A stretch of DNA of 64,000 nt, taken from positions 1 to 64,000 of the forward strand of contig JANQKC010000023.1 of assembly GCA_028281325.1 (NCBI GenBank), read 5' to 3'. The notes beneath the pieces are model-generated. The model was not told the origin of the DNA, made no database searches, and was given only the letters and a program-made list of their open reading frames with translations. This stretch comes from Alphaproteobacteria bacterium. Its GTDB lineage: Bacteria; Pseudomonadota; Alphaproteobacteria; UBA8366. Every line of letters starts with the position of its first letter. The stretch's first letter is position 1. A program made the position numbers and the translations under genes. Positions 6,848 through 15,427 of this stretch are shown piece by piece.

Positions 6848-9325
6848 TCACTCCGACCACTTGTACTTGAGCCGTGCGATCACGGAACGCCCGACGCCGT
6901 AGAAGCAGGAGTTGGCAGCGTTACAAGAAGCGACATACTTGTTATCGGTCAGGTTCGTGGCGTTGACCGCGACATGCCAGTTATCGAAGTGTGCGCCGAG
7001 CGCGGACAAGTCGTAATTGAGCGACGCATCGAACAACGTGTATGACGGCACATGAAAAGTATTCTGTGTATCTCCCTCGGACCGGCCGACATACCGCACG
7101 CCGCCGCCAAGCCGGATTCCATCCAGCCATCCTGCATCGAACCCGTAGCTGGCCCAAAGGGACGCCGTTTGCCGCGGCACTGAACGGGGGCGCTTCCCTT
7201 TGTCGGCGTCGTTGCTCTTGGTGACTTCTTGATCAAGAAAGGTATAGGAAGCGATCAGGTCCAAGCCGTTTTCGAGACTGGCGACCCCTTCCAGCTCGAT
7301 CCCCCGGGATCGAATCTCGCCGGTTTGAACGCTGAATCCGGTATTGACCGGGTCCGATGTAAGAACGTTTTGCTGCGTGAGCTCGAATGCCGACAGCGTC
7401 ACAAAGGCATTTTGGGCGGGTACGTCGTACTTAACGCCGATTTCATATTGTTCGCCGGTCGTCGGCTCGAATCTGTCCCCGTTAAAGTCGACGCCGGACT
7501 GCGGTTGGAAGGATTGCGCGAAGCTAAAGTATGGGGTTATGCCGTTCTCGAAGGCATATCCCAGCCCAACGCGTCCCGTGAAGGCGCTATCGCTGGTTTC
7601 GGTCGTCGTGTCGGTTCGATTGTTCGTGAGCTCGTTGTCGGTCCAGTCGTGGCGGCCGCCGAGCGTCAGTATCCAGCGTTGAAATTTGATCTGGTTTTGC
7701 CCGTAAAGGCCAAGCCGGAATTGCGTGTCGTCAGCGTCTTGAAAGATCGGGGGCTCGGGAAAGGTCTGAAAGTAGGCGGGTGCGAAAAGATCGAGGGTCG
7801 GCGCGGCCGAGAAGCGGCGCAAGGTGCTCCCGGTGCGCCGCTGGAGATCCACGCCCAGCAAGACGTTATGAGACAACGGGCCGGTTTCGATATCCCCTTC
7901 GAGTTGATTGTCGACGGCGATCAGATGCGAATCTTCCACCAGCCCGAACGCGCTGCGGTTCACTGTCCGATTGTCGCCTTGCAGCGATACTGCGTATACC
8001 AACTCGGTATCGAGACTGGTCTTGAGGTATCGGAAATTCTGTCGGGCCGACCATTTATCGGTGAGATCGTGTTCCAGGAAATATGCGACCGACAGTATTT
8101 CCCGGTCCCATTTGTTATAGGTAGGCTCGCCGGCGAAGCGGTTCCGGGGCAGCCGGCCGTTCGGGGAGTCGAACAACGTTCCAATGGCGGGCAGGGTTCT
8201 GAGACTGAGGCCGTCCGCGTCATCGTTCTGGTATATCAATTGCGTTGTTAGCGTCGTGTCCCGCGTCGGCCTCCATGATATGCTGGGTGCCGCCACTTGG
8301 CGCGCCTGCCCGCTAAAGTCGCTTTGGCCGTCCTCGTCGGATATGACGGCTAAGACGCGATACGATAGCGTGCCGTCATCGACGATCGGGCCGCTGACAT
8401 CGAGGTTCAATTCTATGGTATCGAACGTGCCGCCAAGCGCTTGCACTTCACCCCGACGTTTCGCGGTCGGACGTTTTGAGACACTGTTCACCACGCCGCC
8501 GGGCTGGTTCTGGCCGTATAGAACGGAGGTCGGTCCGCGCAGCACTTCGATACGCTCGAAGAGAAAAGGTTCGATGCCGCTTGTCGCGAAGTTCGTGCCG
8601 GCGATTTGAAGGCCATCCCAATACTCGTTGAGGCTGCCTGTCCCGCCGAACCCGCGGATAACGATGTTGGCACTGCCCAATCCGGCGGATTCGCCACGCT
8701 GCCCGGTCGCCACACCGGCGTTGTAAGCCAACGCTTCGGCGAGGGTACGGGCGCCTCTTGCATCGATTTGATCGCGGGTCACGACCGATACGGATTGCGG
8801 TACTTCGCTTATCGGCGCGTCGGTCTTCGTGCCCGTCGAGGAACGAGTGGCGACGTATCCCTGGACCGGGCCGTAGGCCGTTTCCTCCCGGCCTTCTACG
8901 GTGATCGGATCGAGCACTGTCGCGCCGCCACTGTCCTTTTGACCGGGTGATTCGATGGCAATCGTCGATTCGTCCGAGGCCGTGTAGGTGAGACCGCTGC
9001 CGGCAAGCAGGCGGGTCAGAGCCTCCTCGCTGGTCATGGTGCCCCGCACCGCCGGTGCCGAAATGTTACGCGGTAGCGTGCCGTGGACGGTGATCTGAAT
9101 GCGAGATTGTTGTCCGAAAAGGGTGAGGGCCGTGGTAAGCGGTTGCGCTTCAATGTTGAACGACCGCTCGGCGGAGAGTTGTGCCAGTCGGACGGGAGCG
9201 TCGACGTCCTGGGCCCGCGCTGGCAATGCGGTCACGGTAATTGCCGATACAGCGGTCATCGTTAAAGCGGCTGCCAGCATCAACCGACTGGTTTGTTTTC
9301 TTATTTGAATTTTGCCGAGGTTCAT
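6848..9325 (-). CDS. TonB-dependent siderophore receptor with STN signalling domain
   Basis: 825 residues. A Sec signal peptide ends near A-R-A-Q-D (about residue 39). A secretin/TonB short N-terminal domain follows (about 50-112: A-E-R-S-F-N-I-E-A-Q-P-L-T-T-A-L). Next come a TonB-box-like D-P-I-T-V-E-G (about 138), a plug (about 160-270, with V-P-Q-S-V-S-V-V-T) and a beta-barrel ending in K-Y-K-W-S-E. The STN domain marks a transducer that signals through FecR to a FecI-type sigma factor, and both lie directly upstream. The ferric siderophore is unknown. The ATG at 9325 opens the signal peptide; the earlier start gives an untypical N-terminus. Confidence 0.93.
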   Translation of the reverse strand: MNLGKIQIRKQTSRLMLAAALTMTAVSAITVTALPARAQDVDAPVRLAQLSAERSFNIEAQPLTTALTLFGQQSRIQITVHGTLPRNISAPAVRGTMTSEEALTRLLAGSGLTYTASDESTIAIESPGQKDSGGATVLDPITVEGREETAYGPVQGYVATRSSTGTKTDAPISEVPQSVSVVTRDQIDARGARTLAEALAYNAGVATGQRGESAGLGSANIVIRGFGGTGSLNEYWDGLQIAGTNFATSGIEPFLFERIEVLRGPTSVLYGQNQPGGVVNSVSKRPTAKRRGEVQALGGTFDTIELNLDVSGPIVDDGTLSYRVLAVISDEDGQSDFSGQARQVAAPSISWRPTRDTTLTTQLIYQNDDADGLSLRTLPAIGTLFDSPNGRLPRNRFAGEPTYNKWDREILSVAYFLEHDLTDKWSARQNFRYLKTSLDTELVYAVSLQGDNRTVNRSAFGLVEDSHLIAVDNQLEGDIETGPLSHNVLLGVDLQRRTGSTLRRFSAAPTLDLFAPAYFQTFPEPPIFQDADDTQFRLGLYGQNQIKFQRWILTLGGRHDWTDNELTNNRTDTTTETSDSAFTGRVGLGYAFENGITPYFSFAQSFQPQSGVDFNGDRFEPTTGEQYEIGVKYDVPAQNAFVTLSAFELTQQNVLTSDPVNTGFSVQTGEIRSRGIELEGVASLENGLDLIASYTFLDQEVTKSNDADKGKRPRSVPRQTASLWASYGFDAGWLDGIRLGGGVRYVGRSEGDTQNTFHVPSYTLFDASLNYDLSALGAHFDNWHVAVNATNLTDNKYVASCNAANSCFYGVGRSVIARLKYKWSE

Positions 9326-9479
9326 CCGTGCATCTCCGTTTCGCGTTGCTAGATTGGGCACAAATGTGCACAAGAATGCGAATGCGACGCATTCGCGCAT
9401 CTAATCACAAAACGTCGAGGGAGATTGCGGTTCCAAAAAAAACCAACGGCAGCGCAAGCCGCAGGTTCCGGTCGCGTTT

Positions 9480-10556
9480 TCAGGACCGCGATACGATAAG
9501 CAACCAGGGTGTGATCGCGCGGACAACGGCGTTCTGGGACCGCGCGATCGCGCGTAAAGCGCCGGTGGGATTCTCGAGGTCATATACGCCGGTCACGGGT
9601 TGAGTGGACAAGGAATCGTCCGTCACGATTATCATCCCGGTGTAGTAGCGGCGGAGCCGGTTCAAGACATCCCGAAGCGGCTGGTCTTGCGCAATGAGTT
9701 GGTTCTGGCGCCAGGCACCGACTTGGGACGCAGGTTGCCGATCCTTAACCATGCGGCCGGATCCGTTAATGCGCACAAACTCGCCTGCCTCCAGCAAAGT
9801 GGTCACGGGTTGGGCACTGCCGCTTCGGCCGACGTGTACTTTCCCATGAGCGACGCCAACTTCAACTCCGTCCTCACTTCGGGAGACGTTGAAGCCGGTT
9901 CCAAGGACGGTGACTTGGACGCCACCGGCGGATAATCGGAACGGCCGATCTGAATCCGGAGTCACTTCCAGATACGCCTCGCCGGCGAGCAGGCGCACGC
10001 GACGCTCGTCCGGGGTAAAGGAAACCGCGATTGCGCTGGCTGGCGCCACGATGACGGTGCTCTGGTCTGTGAGTTCCACGGTTCGGGAAACTGCGGTGCC
10101 GGTCGCGTGGTCGGCCTGCAGGTTCAGCGCAATTTCCGGACCGGCCACGATGGCCATAATCGAGGCGGCTATTGCCAGTCCTGCGACCCCCAAGGCTCGT
10201 CGGCGCCTCCTGCGGCGCAGCACTGTGGCCGGGCGGGCGGGGCCGCCCGCTCGACCGTTGACGCCGTCGCCGACAGGCAGTGGCGGTCGATCGAAATGCC
10301 CTGAAGTGTCGTTCGATTCGGCGCGGGCCTTTGCAAGAAAAGGCCCCCAACTTTCCGCATGGCTTGGCGTCGCTCCGGCGACCGCCCGCGACATGCGTTG
10401 CGTCTCGGCCCAGGCGGAATTGTTGACTGGGTTGGTTAGCCAGTCGCGGAACTCTTGCGCTAGCTCGGCATCTCCCGGCCGCTCTTGAAGTCGAATCATC
10501 CAAAGGCTGGCTTCCCGTGAGGCCCGACGCCCGATTGAATCAGAATTTACAGGCAT
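9480..10556 (-). CDS. FecR-family anti-sigma / signal relay protein
   Basis: 358 residues: cytoplasmic DUF4880 domain at about 8-52 (A-S-L-W-M-I-R-L-Q-E-R-P-G), an Arg-rich stop followed by one transmembrane helix near 135-155, and a periplasmic FecR domain (about 170-260, with L-L-A-G-E-A-Y-L-E-V). The C-terminal STN-like part (Q-P-L-R-D-V-L-N-R-L-R-R-Y-Y) should contact the receptor. It holds the neighbouring sigma factor until the loaded receptor signals. A longer in-frame extension exists, but M-P-V-N-S-D-S at 10556 fits the family start. Confidence 0.9.
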   Translation of the reverse strand: MPVNSDSIGRRASREASLWMIRLQERPGDAELAQEFRDWLTNPVNNSAWAETQRMSRAVAGATPSHAESWGPFLAKARAESNDTSGHFDRPPLPVGDGVNGRAGGPARPATVLRRRRRRRALGVAGLAIAASIMAIVAGPEIALNLQADHATGTAVSRTVELTDQSTVIVAPASAIAVSFTPDERRVRLLAGEAYLEVTPDSDRPFRLSAGGVQVTVLGTGFNVSRSEDGVEVGVAHGKVHVGRSGSAQPVTTLLEAGEFVRINGSGRMVKDRQPASQVGAWRQNQLIAQDQPLRDVLNRLRRYYTGMIIVTDDSLSTQPVTGVYDLENPTGALRAIARSQNAVVRAITPWLLIVSRS

Positions 10557-10680
10557 TTTGAATTTCTCAGCCCAGTGGGCAGTGGAGCGTCTTGGTTCCG
10601 ATACCCCCGCCATTGTCGAGGGAACTCTATACACAAAACGCCGGATGACATGACAACTTCCAAAAATAACGTCTCCCGGG

Positions 10681-11226
10681 TCACGATTTTGCAAGCCGCT
10701 GTTTGCAATGCTCCGCGCCGTCGACCACGAGCATCTGCGCCAGGGACACCGAAATGCCGAGAAATTCCGCGATTTCTTTGAGAGTCGCGCCGCCGAAACG
10801 ATGCATTTCGAAGGCGATTCGGGTTCGCTCGGGCAACTCTGCCATTGCGTCCATGACGCACCGAATCTCATCCTTATACAGCGCCACGGTTTCCGGTGTC
10901 GGCTTTCCGTCGGAGCGAAGATTGGCTGCTTCTTCGAAGCCGTCCCGAGCGATGAGTCGGTTTTCGCGTGCGGCCCGGCGTTGGCCGTCGAGGGCGAGAT
11001 TACGGACGATCCGGTAGAGATATCCTTTTGCGTCTTCGAGGAATCGGTCCCGTGAAGCCGCGTCGAACCTCAGCCATGCCTCTTGGACAATGTCTTCCGC
11101 CAGGGCCCTATTGCCGGTTATGCTGTTCGCGTACTCGACCAGCGCTTGGCGGTGCGTGACGAAAAGACTCAGAGCGGTGGAATTCTTGGACAACGCGTCC
11201 GGTTCCTTTTGGTTTGGGACGGGCAT
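10681..11226 (-). CDS. FecI-type ECF sigma factor
   Basis: 181 residues with sigma region 2 (A-E-D-I-V-Q-E-A-W-L-R-F at about 43-54, A-K-G-Y-L-Y-R-I-V-R-N-L near 67-78) and region 4 (L-P-E-R-T-R-I-A-F-E-M-H-R-F near 130-143, then an L-K-E-I-A-E-F-L-G-I-S helix-turn-helix). Together with FecR and the STN receptor it forms a cell-surface signalling cascade that should switch on the receptor when its siderophore is present. The gap to fecR is 124 bp. A possible iron-responsive operator lies 45 bp upstream. Confidence 0.92.
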   Translation of the reverse strand: MPVPNQKEPDALSKNSTALSLFVTHRQALVEYANSITGNRALAEDIVQEAWLRFDAASRDRFLEDAKGYLYRIVRNLALDGQRRAARENRLIARDGFEEAANLRSDGKPTPETVALYKDEIRCVMDAMAELPERTRIAFEMHRFGGATLKEIAEFLGISVSLAQMLVVDGAEHCKQRLAKS

Positions 11227-11270
11227 GGCCTGTAGGCGATTGGCTAAGGCATTCCATCGTCGACCAAAAA

Positions 11271-11290
11271 TGAGTTGCGAATTGTTCTCA
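11271..11290 (-). promoter_or_regulatory. candidate Fur-type iron-responsive operator
   Basis: On the minus strand the 20-mer TGAGAACAATTCGCAACTCA carries a TGAG/CTCA outer inverted repeat. Its left half TGAGAACAATT resembles Fur-box half sites such as TGAGAATNATT. It lies 45 bp upstream of the sigma-factor start, where iron control would be expected. The right half matches poorly, so this is tentative. Confidence 0.4.
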
Positions 11291-11514
11291 AAAAAACCTA
11301 GGGGTTGAGCGCTGATCCCGCAAGGAGTCTTCGACCGATGCGGCGATACGCGGCGAACGGCGGAATGTCATGGAGCGTAAGACGTTCCAGCGTTGTCAAT
11401 TGACCGATATCGGTCCAGCCGCTTGATCATTTCTTTTCCCTCCCTACATGAACAAAGGGATTTTTCTCTTTAAGCTCCTTCCGCGCTGTCCTGCGCATCA
11501 CGGTTAGCAGGCAT
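11291..11514. other. intergenic region beyond the iron locus
   Basis: About 220 bp without a gene I can support. A weak hairpin (AAAGGGA / TCTCTTT, about 11455-11472) is the only structure noticed. A minus-strand peptide-like frame here has no usable ATG start. Confidence 0.5.
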
Positions 11515-11694
11515 ATGTTTGGCATCTGGATCGTCATTCTCTTCGGCATCATTCCGGCTGCCGCCGGCGTCGGGTTGACCTATGCGTTCTCCAAGGAAGA
11601 GGTGCCGCCGCCCAAGCGATTGATCATCGGGGGCGTGATCGGCAGCGTGATCGGCCTCGCGCTTGGCATCTTCCTGGTCCAGTTTACCGGCTGA
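11515..11694 (+). CDS. small two-helix membrane protein, unknown function
   Basis: 59 residues: two hydrophobic helices (about 1-23 and 37-57) joined by a charged, proline-rich hairpin F-S-K-E-E-V-P-P-P-K-R. The second helix has small-residue spacing G-G-V-I-G-S-V-I-G-L-A-L-G, which favours helix packing. An AGCAGG lies 4 bases before the ATG. Composition is clearly protein-like and unlike flanking non-coding DNA. I do not recognise the family. Confidence 0.65.
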   Translation: MFGIWIVILFGIIPAAAGVGLTYAFSKEEVPPPKRLIIGGVIGSVIGLALGIFLVQFTG

Positions 11695-11808
11695 CACCCG
11701 CCGGGCCACAAAGTCCCTTCGCAGATACTCCCCGATTTGTGCCGCTCTTCGTCGCGATGCTACCAATGCATCAACGGTTTGATCATGCCCAGATAGGAGA
11801 GCGAACGC

Positions 11809-12870
11809 ATGTCCACGGTGGAAATCCTCGCCATTCAGCCGGTGTCGGATGCCGAGCGCAGCCGCATCGAGGCGGTCGACAGTTCCATCCGCCTGACCGA
11901 CGCCGGCGGCTGGTTCGACGGCGAAATCCGCGAGGGATGGCCGGAGTTCACCACGCGGCGTTATCTCGCGCCCGACGCCAACGGCAAAGGGACGCGGGAA
12001 GAACGCGATGCCCTGTTGGCGAACGCGGAGATCATCCTCGGCGGTTTTCCCTATCCGCTGGAATTGCGTGGGCGCGCTCCGAAACTGAAATGGTTCCACC
12101 AGCGCCCCGCCGGGGCGAGCAACCTGCTGCGCGGCGACTTGTGGAAAAGCGATGTCACCGTCACCACGTCGCGCGGGTTCGGCAACACGTTGCCGATCGC
12201 CGAATACGTGCTGGCCGGCATCCTTCATTTCGCCAAGGGGCTGCATCGGGTAGAGGTGGACCGGTCGTCCGGCCTGCTGGATCACCGGCCCTACAAGGCG
12301 CTGTTGATCGAAGGGAAGACGGTCTGCGTGATCGGCGCGGGCGGAATCGGCTGCGACGTGGCCAAGCTGTGCGCGGCGGTCGGCATGCGGGTGGTCGGGA
12401 CCCGGCGGCGGCCGTTGGCGGACGGCGAAACGCTGCCGGAGGGCTTCGACTCGCTGCATCCGCCGGGTGACCTGCATCGTTTATTGGGCGAGAGCGATTT
12501 CGTCGCGGTGTGCTGCCAATGGACGCCGGAAACCACCAACCTGATCGGTACCGATGCTTTCGCGGCGATGAAGCCAGGCGCGATCTTGGTGAATGTGGCG
12601 CGCGGCGAGATCATCGACGAAGACGCGTTGGTCGCCGCCTTGGCCGAGGATCGCATCCGCGGCGCGGTGCTCGACGTCTATGTGGGCGAGTTCGACGCCG
12701 CGCCGGATGTGCGGTTGTGGTCCGATCCGCGGGTGATGATCACGCCGCATACGTCGGGCGGGTCGGACGAAAGCCGCCACCGCGCGATCGACGTTTTCTG
12801 CGACAACCTCGACGCCTATCTGAAGGGGAAGCCGCTGATGAACGTCATCGACTGGGATCTGGGATACTGA
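11809..12870 (+). CDS. D-2-hydroxyacid dehydrogenase family protein
   Basis: 353 residues. The Rossmann NAD(P) motif V-I-G-A-G-G-I-G is near residue 172. The catalytic triad is in place: Arg in N-V-A-R-G-E-I-I (about 265), Glu in L-D-V-Y-V-G-E-F (about 294) and His in I-T-P-H-T-S-G (about 313). It would reduce a 2-keto acid to a D-2-hydroxyacid or the reverse; the substrate is not evident. A long N-terminal catalytic-domain half precedes the nucleotide domain, as in the family. It is followed after 86 bp by an SDR gene on the same strand. Confidence 0.9.
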   Translation: MSTVEILAIQPVSDAERSRIEAVDSSIRLTDAGGWFDGEIREGWPEFTTRRYLAPDANGKGTREERDALLANAEIILGGFPYPLELRGRAPKLKWFHQRPAGASNLLRGDLWKSDVTVTTSRGFGNTLPIAEYVLAGILHFAKGLHRVEVDRSSGLLDHRPYKALLIEGKTVCVIGAGGIGCDVAKLCAAVGMRVVGTRRRPLADGETLPEGFDSLHPPGDLHRLLGESDFVAVCCQWTPETTNLIGTDAFAAMKPGAILVNVARGEIIDEDALVAALAEDRIRGAVLDVYVGEFDAAPDVRLWSDPRVMITPHTSGGSDESRHRAIDVFCDNLDAYLKGKPLMNVIDWDLGY

Positions 12871-12956
12871 CGCGGGCGGGGCGGGCTTCTGCTTGCCGGC
12901 GACTTGCGTGATGATGGGGAAACGTCTTGACGAATAACGATACGGAGGGAGTCGCC

Positions 12957-13874
12957 ATGAATGAGGGTTTCGTGCGGGACAAGGTCATTCTGGTCACCGG
13001 CGCCGGCCGCGGGATCGGAGCCGAAATCGCCAAGCTGGCCGCGTCCGAGGGGGCGAAGGTCGTCGTCAACGATCTGGGCAGCACCGTCGATGGCGACGGC
13101 GCCGATGCGACGCCGGCGCAGCAGGTCGTCGAAGAGATCGCGTCGAACGGCGGCGAGGCGGCCGTGAACGGCGGCAGCATCGCCGATTGGGACGACGCGC
13201 AGGCCATGGTGGCCCAGGCGGTTGACACGTTCGGCCGGATCGACGGTGTCATCAACGTCGCCGGTATTCTCCGGGACCGGATATTCCACAAGATGTCGCC
13301 CGAGGAATGGAGCGCCGTGATCGCCGTCCATCTCACCGGCTATTTCAACGTGGCGCGGGCCGCGGCCGAGCATTTCCGGAAACAGTCGTCCGGCGCGATG
13401 GTGCATTTCACGTCGAATTCCGGACTGATCGGTAATATCGGGCAGGCCAACTACGCGGCGGCGAAGATGGGCACCGTGGGTCTGTCGAAATCGATCGCGC
13501 TGGACATGGCCCGATACCGCGTGCGGTCGAACATCGTCTCGCCCTCGGCCTTCACGCGGATGATCGAGACGATCCCGACCAACGACCCGAACAGGGCGTC
13601 GCATGTGGAACGGCAGAAACGCATGCTGCCCGAGAAGATCGCGCCGCTCTGCGTCTATCTGATGTCCGACGTGGCCGAGGAGATCTCAGGCCAGATTTTC
13701 TATGTCCGCGCCAACGAGATCATGCTGATGAGCCAGATGCGGCCGATGCGCTCGGTTCACCGCGACGGCGGCTGGAGTTGTCAGACGTTGCATGAGCACG
13801 GCATCCCGGCGCTCAAGGCGAGCTTCTACGATCTGGAACGATCGCGCGACGTCTTCACTTGGGATCCGGTCTAG
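12957..13874 (+). CDS. SDR-family dehydrogenase (MFE-2 / 3-hydroxyacyl-CoA dehydrogenase-like)
   Basis: 305 residues. Cofactor motif V-T-G-A-G-R-G-I-G is near 13-21, the D-L-G-S acidic end of beta-2 suggests NAD, I-N-V-A-G-I is near 97, active-site Ser is in F-T-S-N-S-G, and Y-x-x-x-K is N-Y-A-A-A-K near 170. The length and the V-V-V-N-D-L-G motif match the dehydrogenase domain of peroxisomal-type multifunctional beta-oxidation enzymes. The ATG at 12957 has a strong GGAGGGAG; an in-frame ATG 30 bp earlier has not. Confidence 0.88.
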   Translation: MNEGFVRDKVILVTGAGRGIGAEIAKLAASEGAKVVVNDLGSTVDGDGADATPAQQVVEEIASNGGEAAVNGGSIADWDDAQAMVAQAVDTFGRIDGVINVAGILRDRIFHKMSPEEWSAVIAVHLTGYFNVARAAAEHFRKQSSGAMVHFTSNSGLIGNIGQANYAAAKMGTVGLSKSIALDMARYRVRSNIVSPSAFTRMIETIPTNDPNRASHVERQKRMLPEKIAPLCVYLMSDVAEEISGQIFYVRANEIMLMSQMRPMRSVHRDGGWSCQTLHEHGIPALKASFYDLERSRDVFTWDPV

Positions 13875-13960
13875 CGCCGCGGCGGCCGCGAGTTTCCGCG
13901 GTTTCAGCGCGCGGCTATGGCATTGATCGCGGTCTGGGTCGGTCTCTTCCGGTTGGCGGG

Positions 13961-14188
13961 TTATTCGGACGCAAGCGGGTCGTTCGGCGCGGCCCCTTCC
14001 CAATTGCTGGTTGGAAGTTCGAAGCCGCCGCGCTTGCCGCTGATCAGCCCGGGCCCTGCGCCGAGCGCGCCTTCGCCGTCATCGGTGCTGACCGTCTTGT
14101 CGCCTTGGATGCTGACGCAAGCGCCGAGGGCGAGGCCGAATGCCGCCACGACTGTGAATCTGCGAATATCTGCACCTGTCATCTGCAT
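13961..14188 (-). CDS. small putative lipoprotein, unknown function
   Basis: 75 residues starting with a lipoprotein signal: basic start, hydrophobic F-T-V-V-A-A-F-G-L-A-L and lipobox L-G-A-C (Cys about residue 24). The mature part is about 50 residues, Gly/Asp-rich, with no known domain. It lies alone, convergent to the SDR gene. No clear ribosome binding site precedes either ATG (14188 or 14182), which lowers confidence. Confidence 0.5.
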   Translation of the reverse strand: MQMTGADIRRFTVVAAFGLALGACVSIQGDKTVSTDDGEGALGAGPGLISGKRGGFELPTSNWEGAAPNDPLASE

Positions 14189-14243
14189 GTGTAGGACTTA
14201 GGAAATCCGATCGCCTAATTAAAGGGGCCGGGTTGCGGGCGAG

Positions 14244-14278
14244 TTCGAGACCGCGTCGGGGAGTAACGCGGTCTCGAA
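14244..14278. repeat. perfect 13-bp inverted repeat without T-tract
   Basis: TTCGAGACCGCGT at 14244-14256 pairs perfectly with ACGCGGTCTCGAA at 14266-14278 across a 9-base loop. Neither strand has a U-run after it, so it is not a standard intrinsic terminator. It could be an RNA 3' stabiliser, a protein-binding palindrome or part of an RNA gene. Confidence 0.6.
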
Positions 14279-14451
14279 GGGGAGAATCAGATTCGATCGG
14301 AACCTGATAGATAAAATTTTAGATAAATTCCCGAAAAATGCAGTGATTACGATCACAGACTGCGGAATCCGCGGGAATCCGCCATTTTCAGGTCGGCTCG
14401 CCGCAGGTTTCCGATCAATGATCGGGCCTCTACAGAAGGAAAGCTGGAAAC

Positions 14452-14498
14452 AAAAAACGGGACCGCGCGTGGGAGGGGCAAAGGGTGCGCGGCCCCGT
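14452..14498 (-). terminator. Rho-independent terminator
   Basis: Arms 14457-14468 and 14487-14498 pair over 12 positions with one mismatch. On the minus strand the hairpin is followed by a run of six T (14452-14457). It would end the transcript of the lipoprotein gene at 14603-15088, about 105 bp upstream. Confidence 0.75.
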
Positions 14499-14602
14499 CG
14501 AAACTGTTGATGAGTATAGTCGGATTTGGATGTACGACAGTGACTGGCGTCACTCGGGGCAGCGAATTCGACCGCCCGGTCGAAAAGGGGGCGTGGGACG
14601 GG

Positions 14603-15088
14603 TCAGCCGCCGAAATAATGGCACCCGCCGGGTTTCCAGGTCTCGGCGCGCGCCCGTGCGTCGGCGCGGTCGGCGGGCGACATTTCTCGGATCAGGTCGC
14701 CGCGCAAGGCGTCGGCGGCCGCGAGACCGTTCGCCAAGGCTTGCGAATACCAGAGATAGGCCCGCACCGGATCGCGGTCCACCGGCGGCTGGCCGTCGCG
14801 GTACCGGGTCGCCATCGTATTTTGGGCCACCGGATGCCCTTTGAGCGCGGCGGAACAGAGCCAGGTCCAGGCGCGCTCGGGATCGCGTTCGCTGAGATAC
14901 AGGGCGAACAACGCCGTGCCGTCGCGGAGGCCCGGGTCGAAGGGGTCGGCGGTTTCCGGCCGGTCATCCTCCGGTTTGCTGGGTGCGGACTGACTGCTCG
15001 CAGCCGGTGTTTTGTCCGGAGCGGTCGGGCTGCAACTTGCGGTCAAGAACAGTGCTGCGAGCGGTAGACAAAGTCTCGCCGCCCTCAT
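14603..15088 (-). CDS. Sel1-repeat-like lipoprotein
   Basis: 161 residues. The start at 15088 opens a lipoprotein signal (M-R-A-A-R-L-C-L-P-L-A-A-L-F) with lipobox T-A-S-C near residue 19. A low-complexity Pro/Ser/Asp linker follows, then two Sel1/TPR-like helical repeats: A-W-T-W-L-C-S-A-A-L-K-G-H-P-V-A and A-Y-L-W-Y-S-Q-A-L-A-N-G. Such repeats mediate protein contacts at the envelope. The partner is unknown. It lies 11 bp after the unknown gene at 15100-15405 and is followed by a terminator, so the two form a short operon. Confidence 0.75.
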   Translation of the reverse strand: MRAARLCLPLAALFLTASCSPTAPDKTPAASSQSAPSKPEDDRPETADPFDPGLRDGTALFALYLSERDPERAWTWLCSAALKGHPVAQNTMATRYRDGQPPVDRDPVRAYLWYSQALANGLAAADALRGDLIREMSPADRADARARAETWKPGGCHYFGG

Positions 15089-15099
15089 CGATGGACGGA

Positions 15100-15405
15100 T
15101 CAAGAAAATCGCTGAAGCAGCGGTTCGAGTTCCGTTGCCGTGGCGATCGTTTCGCAATCGCAATCGAAACACTGGTAGCCGTCCGAGCTTTTTTCGATGC
15201 CGAACTCGATGACTCCATCGCCATCGAGTACGACGAAGACGTCGTTGCCGGTTTGACTGGAAAATCGACGCATGCCGGATGCCCGGCCGTTCTCAACCAA
15301 AAGATCGCCGAGTTCGGTAATGATCCGAACGTCGTCGTCGCTAAACAGCGTGCGCTTCCCACGATGCGCATCGCCCCTGCGCATCGGAATCACTTGAGCC
15401 GGCAT
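15100..15405 (-). CDS. hypothetical protein
   Basis: 101 residues with no family I recognise. The N-terminal part is basic (M-P-A-Q-V-I-P-M-R-R-G). The middle reads like alpha/beta structure (D-D-V-R-I-I-T-E-L-G-D-L-L-V), followed by V-F-V-V-L-D-G-D-G-V-I-E-F-G and two Cys in C-F-D-C-D-C. A GAGGGGA precedes the ATG at 15405, which favours a real gene. A stable hairpin sits just upstream of the ribosome binding site. Confidence 0.6.
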   Translation of the reverse strand: MPAQVIPMRRGDAHRGKRTLFSDDDVRIITELGDLLVENGRASGMRRFSSQTGNDVFVVLDGDGVIEFGIEKSSDGYQCFDCDCETIATATELEPLLQRFS

Positions 15406-15427
15406 TTTCACTCCCCTCTTCTTTTTT

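Larger units (their letters stand above)
14189..14602. other. intergenic region with two stable hairpins
   Basis: About 410 bp with no supported gene. It holds a perfect 13-bp hairpin at 14244-14278 and a minus-strand terminator at 14452-14498 (listed separately). The stretch 14305-14350 is distinctly AT-rich. Confidence 0.6.

Noticed and set aside
11290-11437. Minus-strand peptide-like frame ending H-D-I-P-P-F-A-A-Y-R-R
   Set aside because: It has no ATG/GTG start and no ribosome binding site in frame; a well-placed ATG nearby is in another frame and stops after 20 codons.
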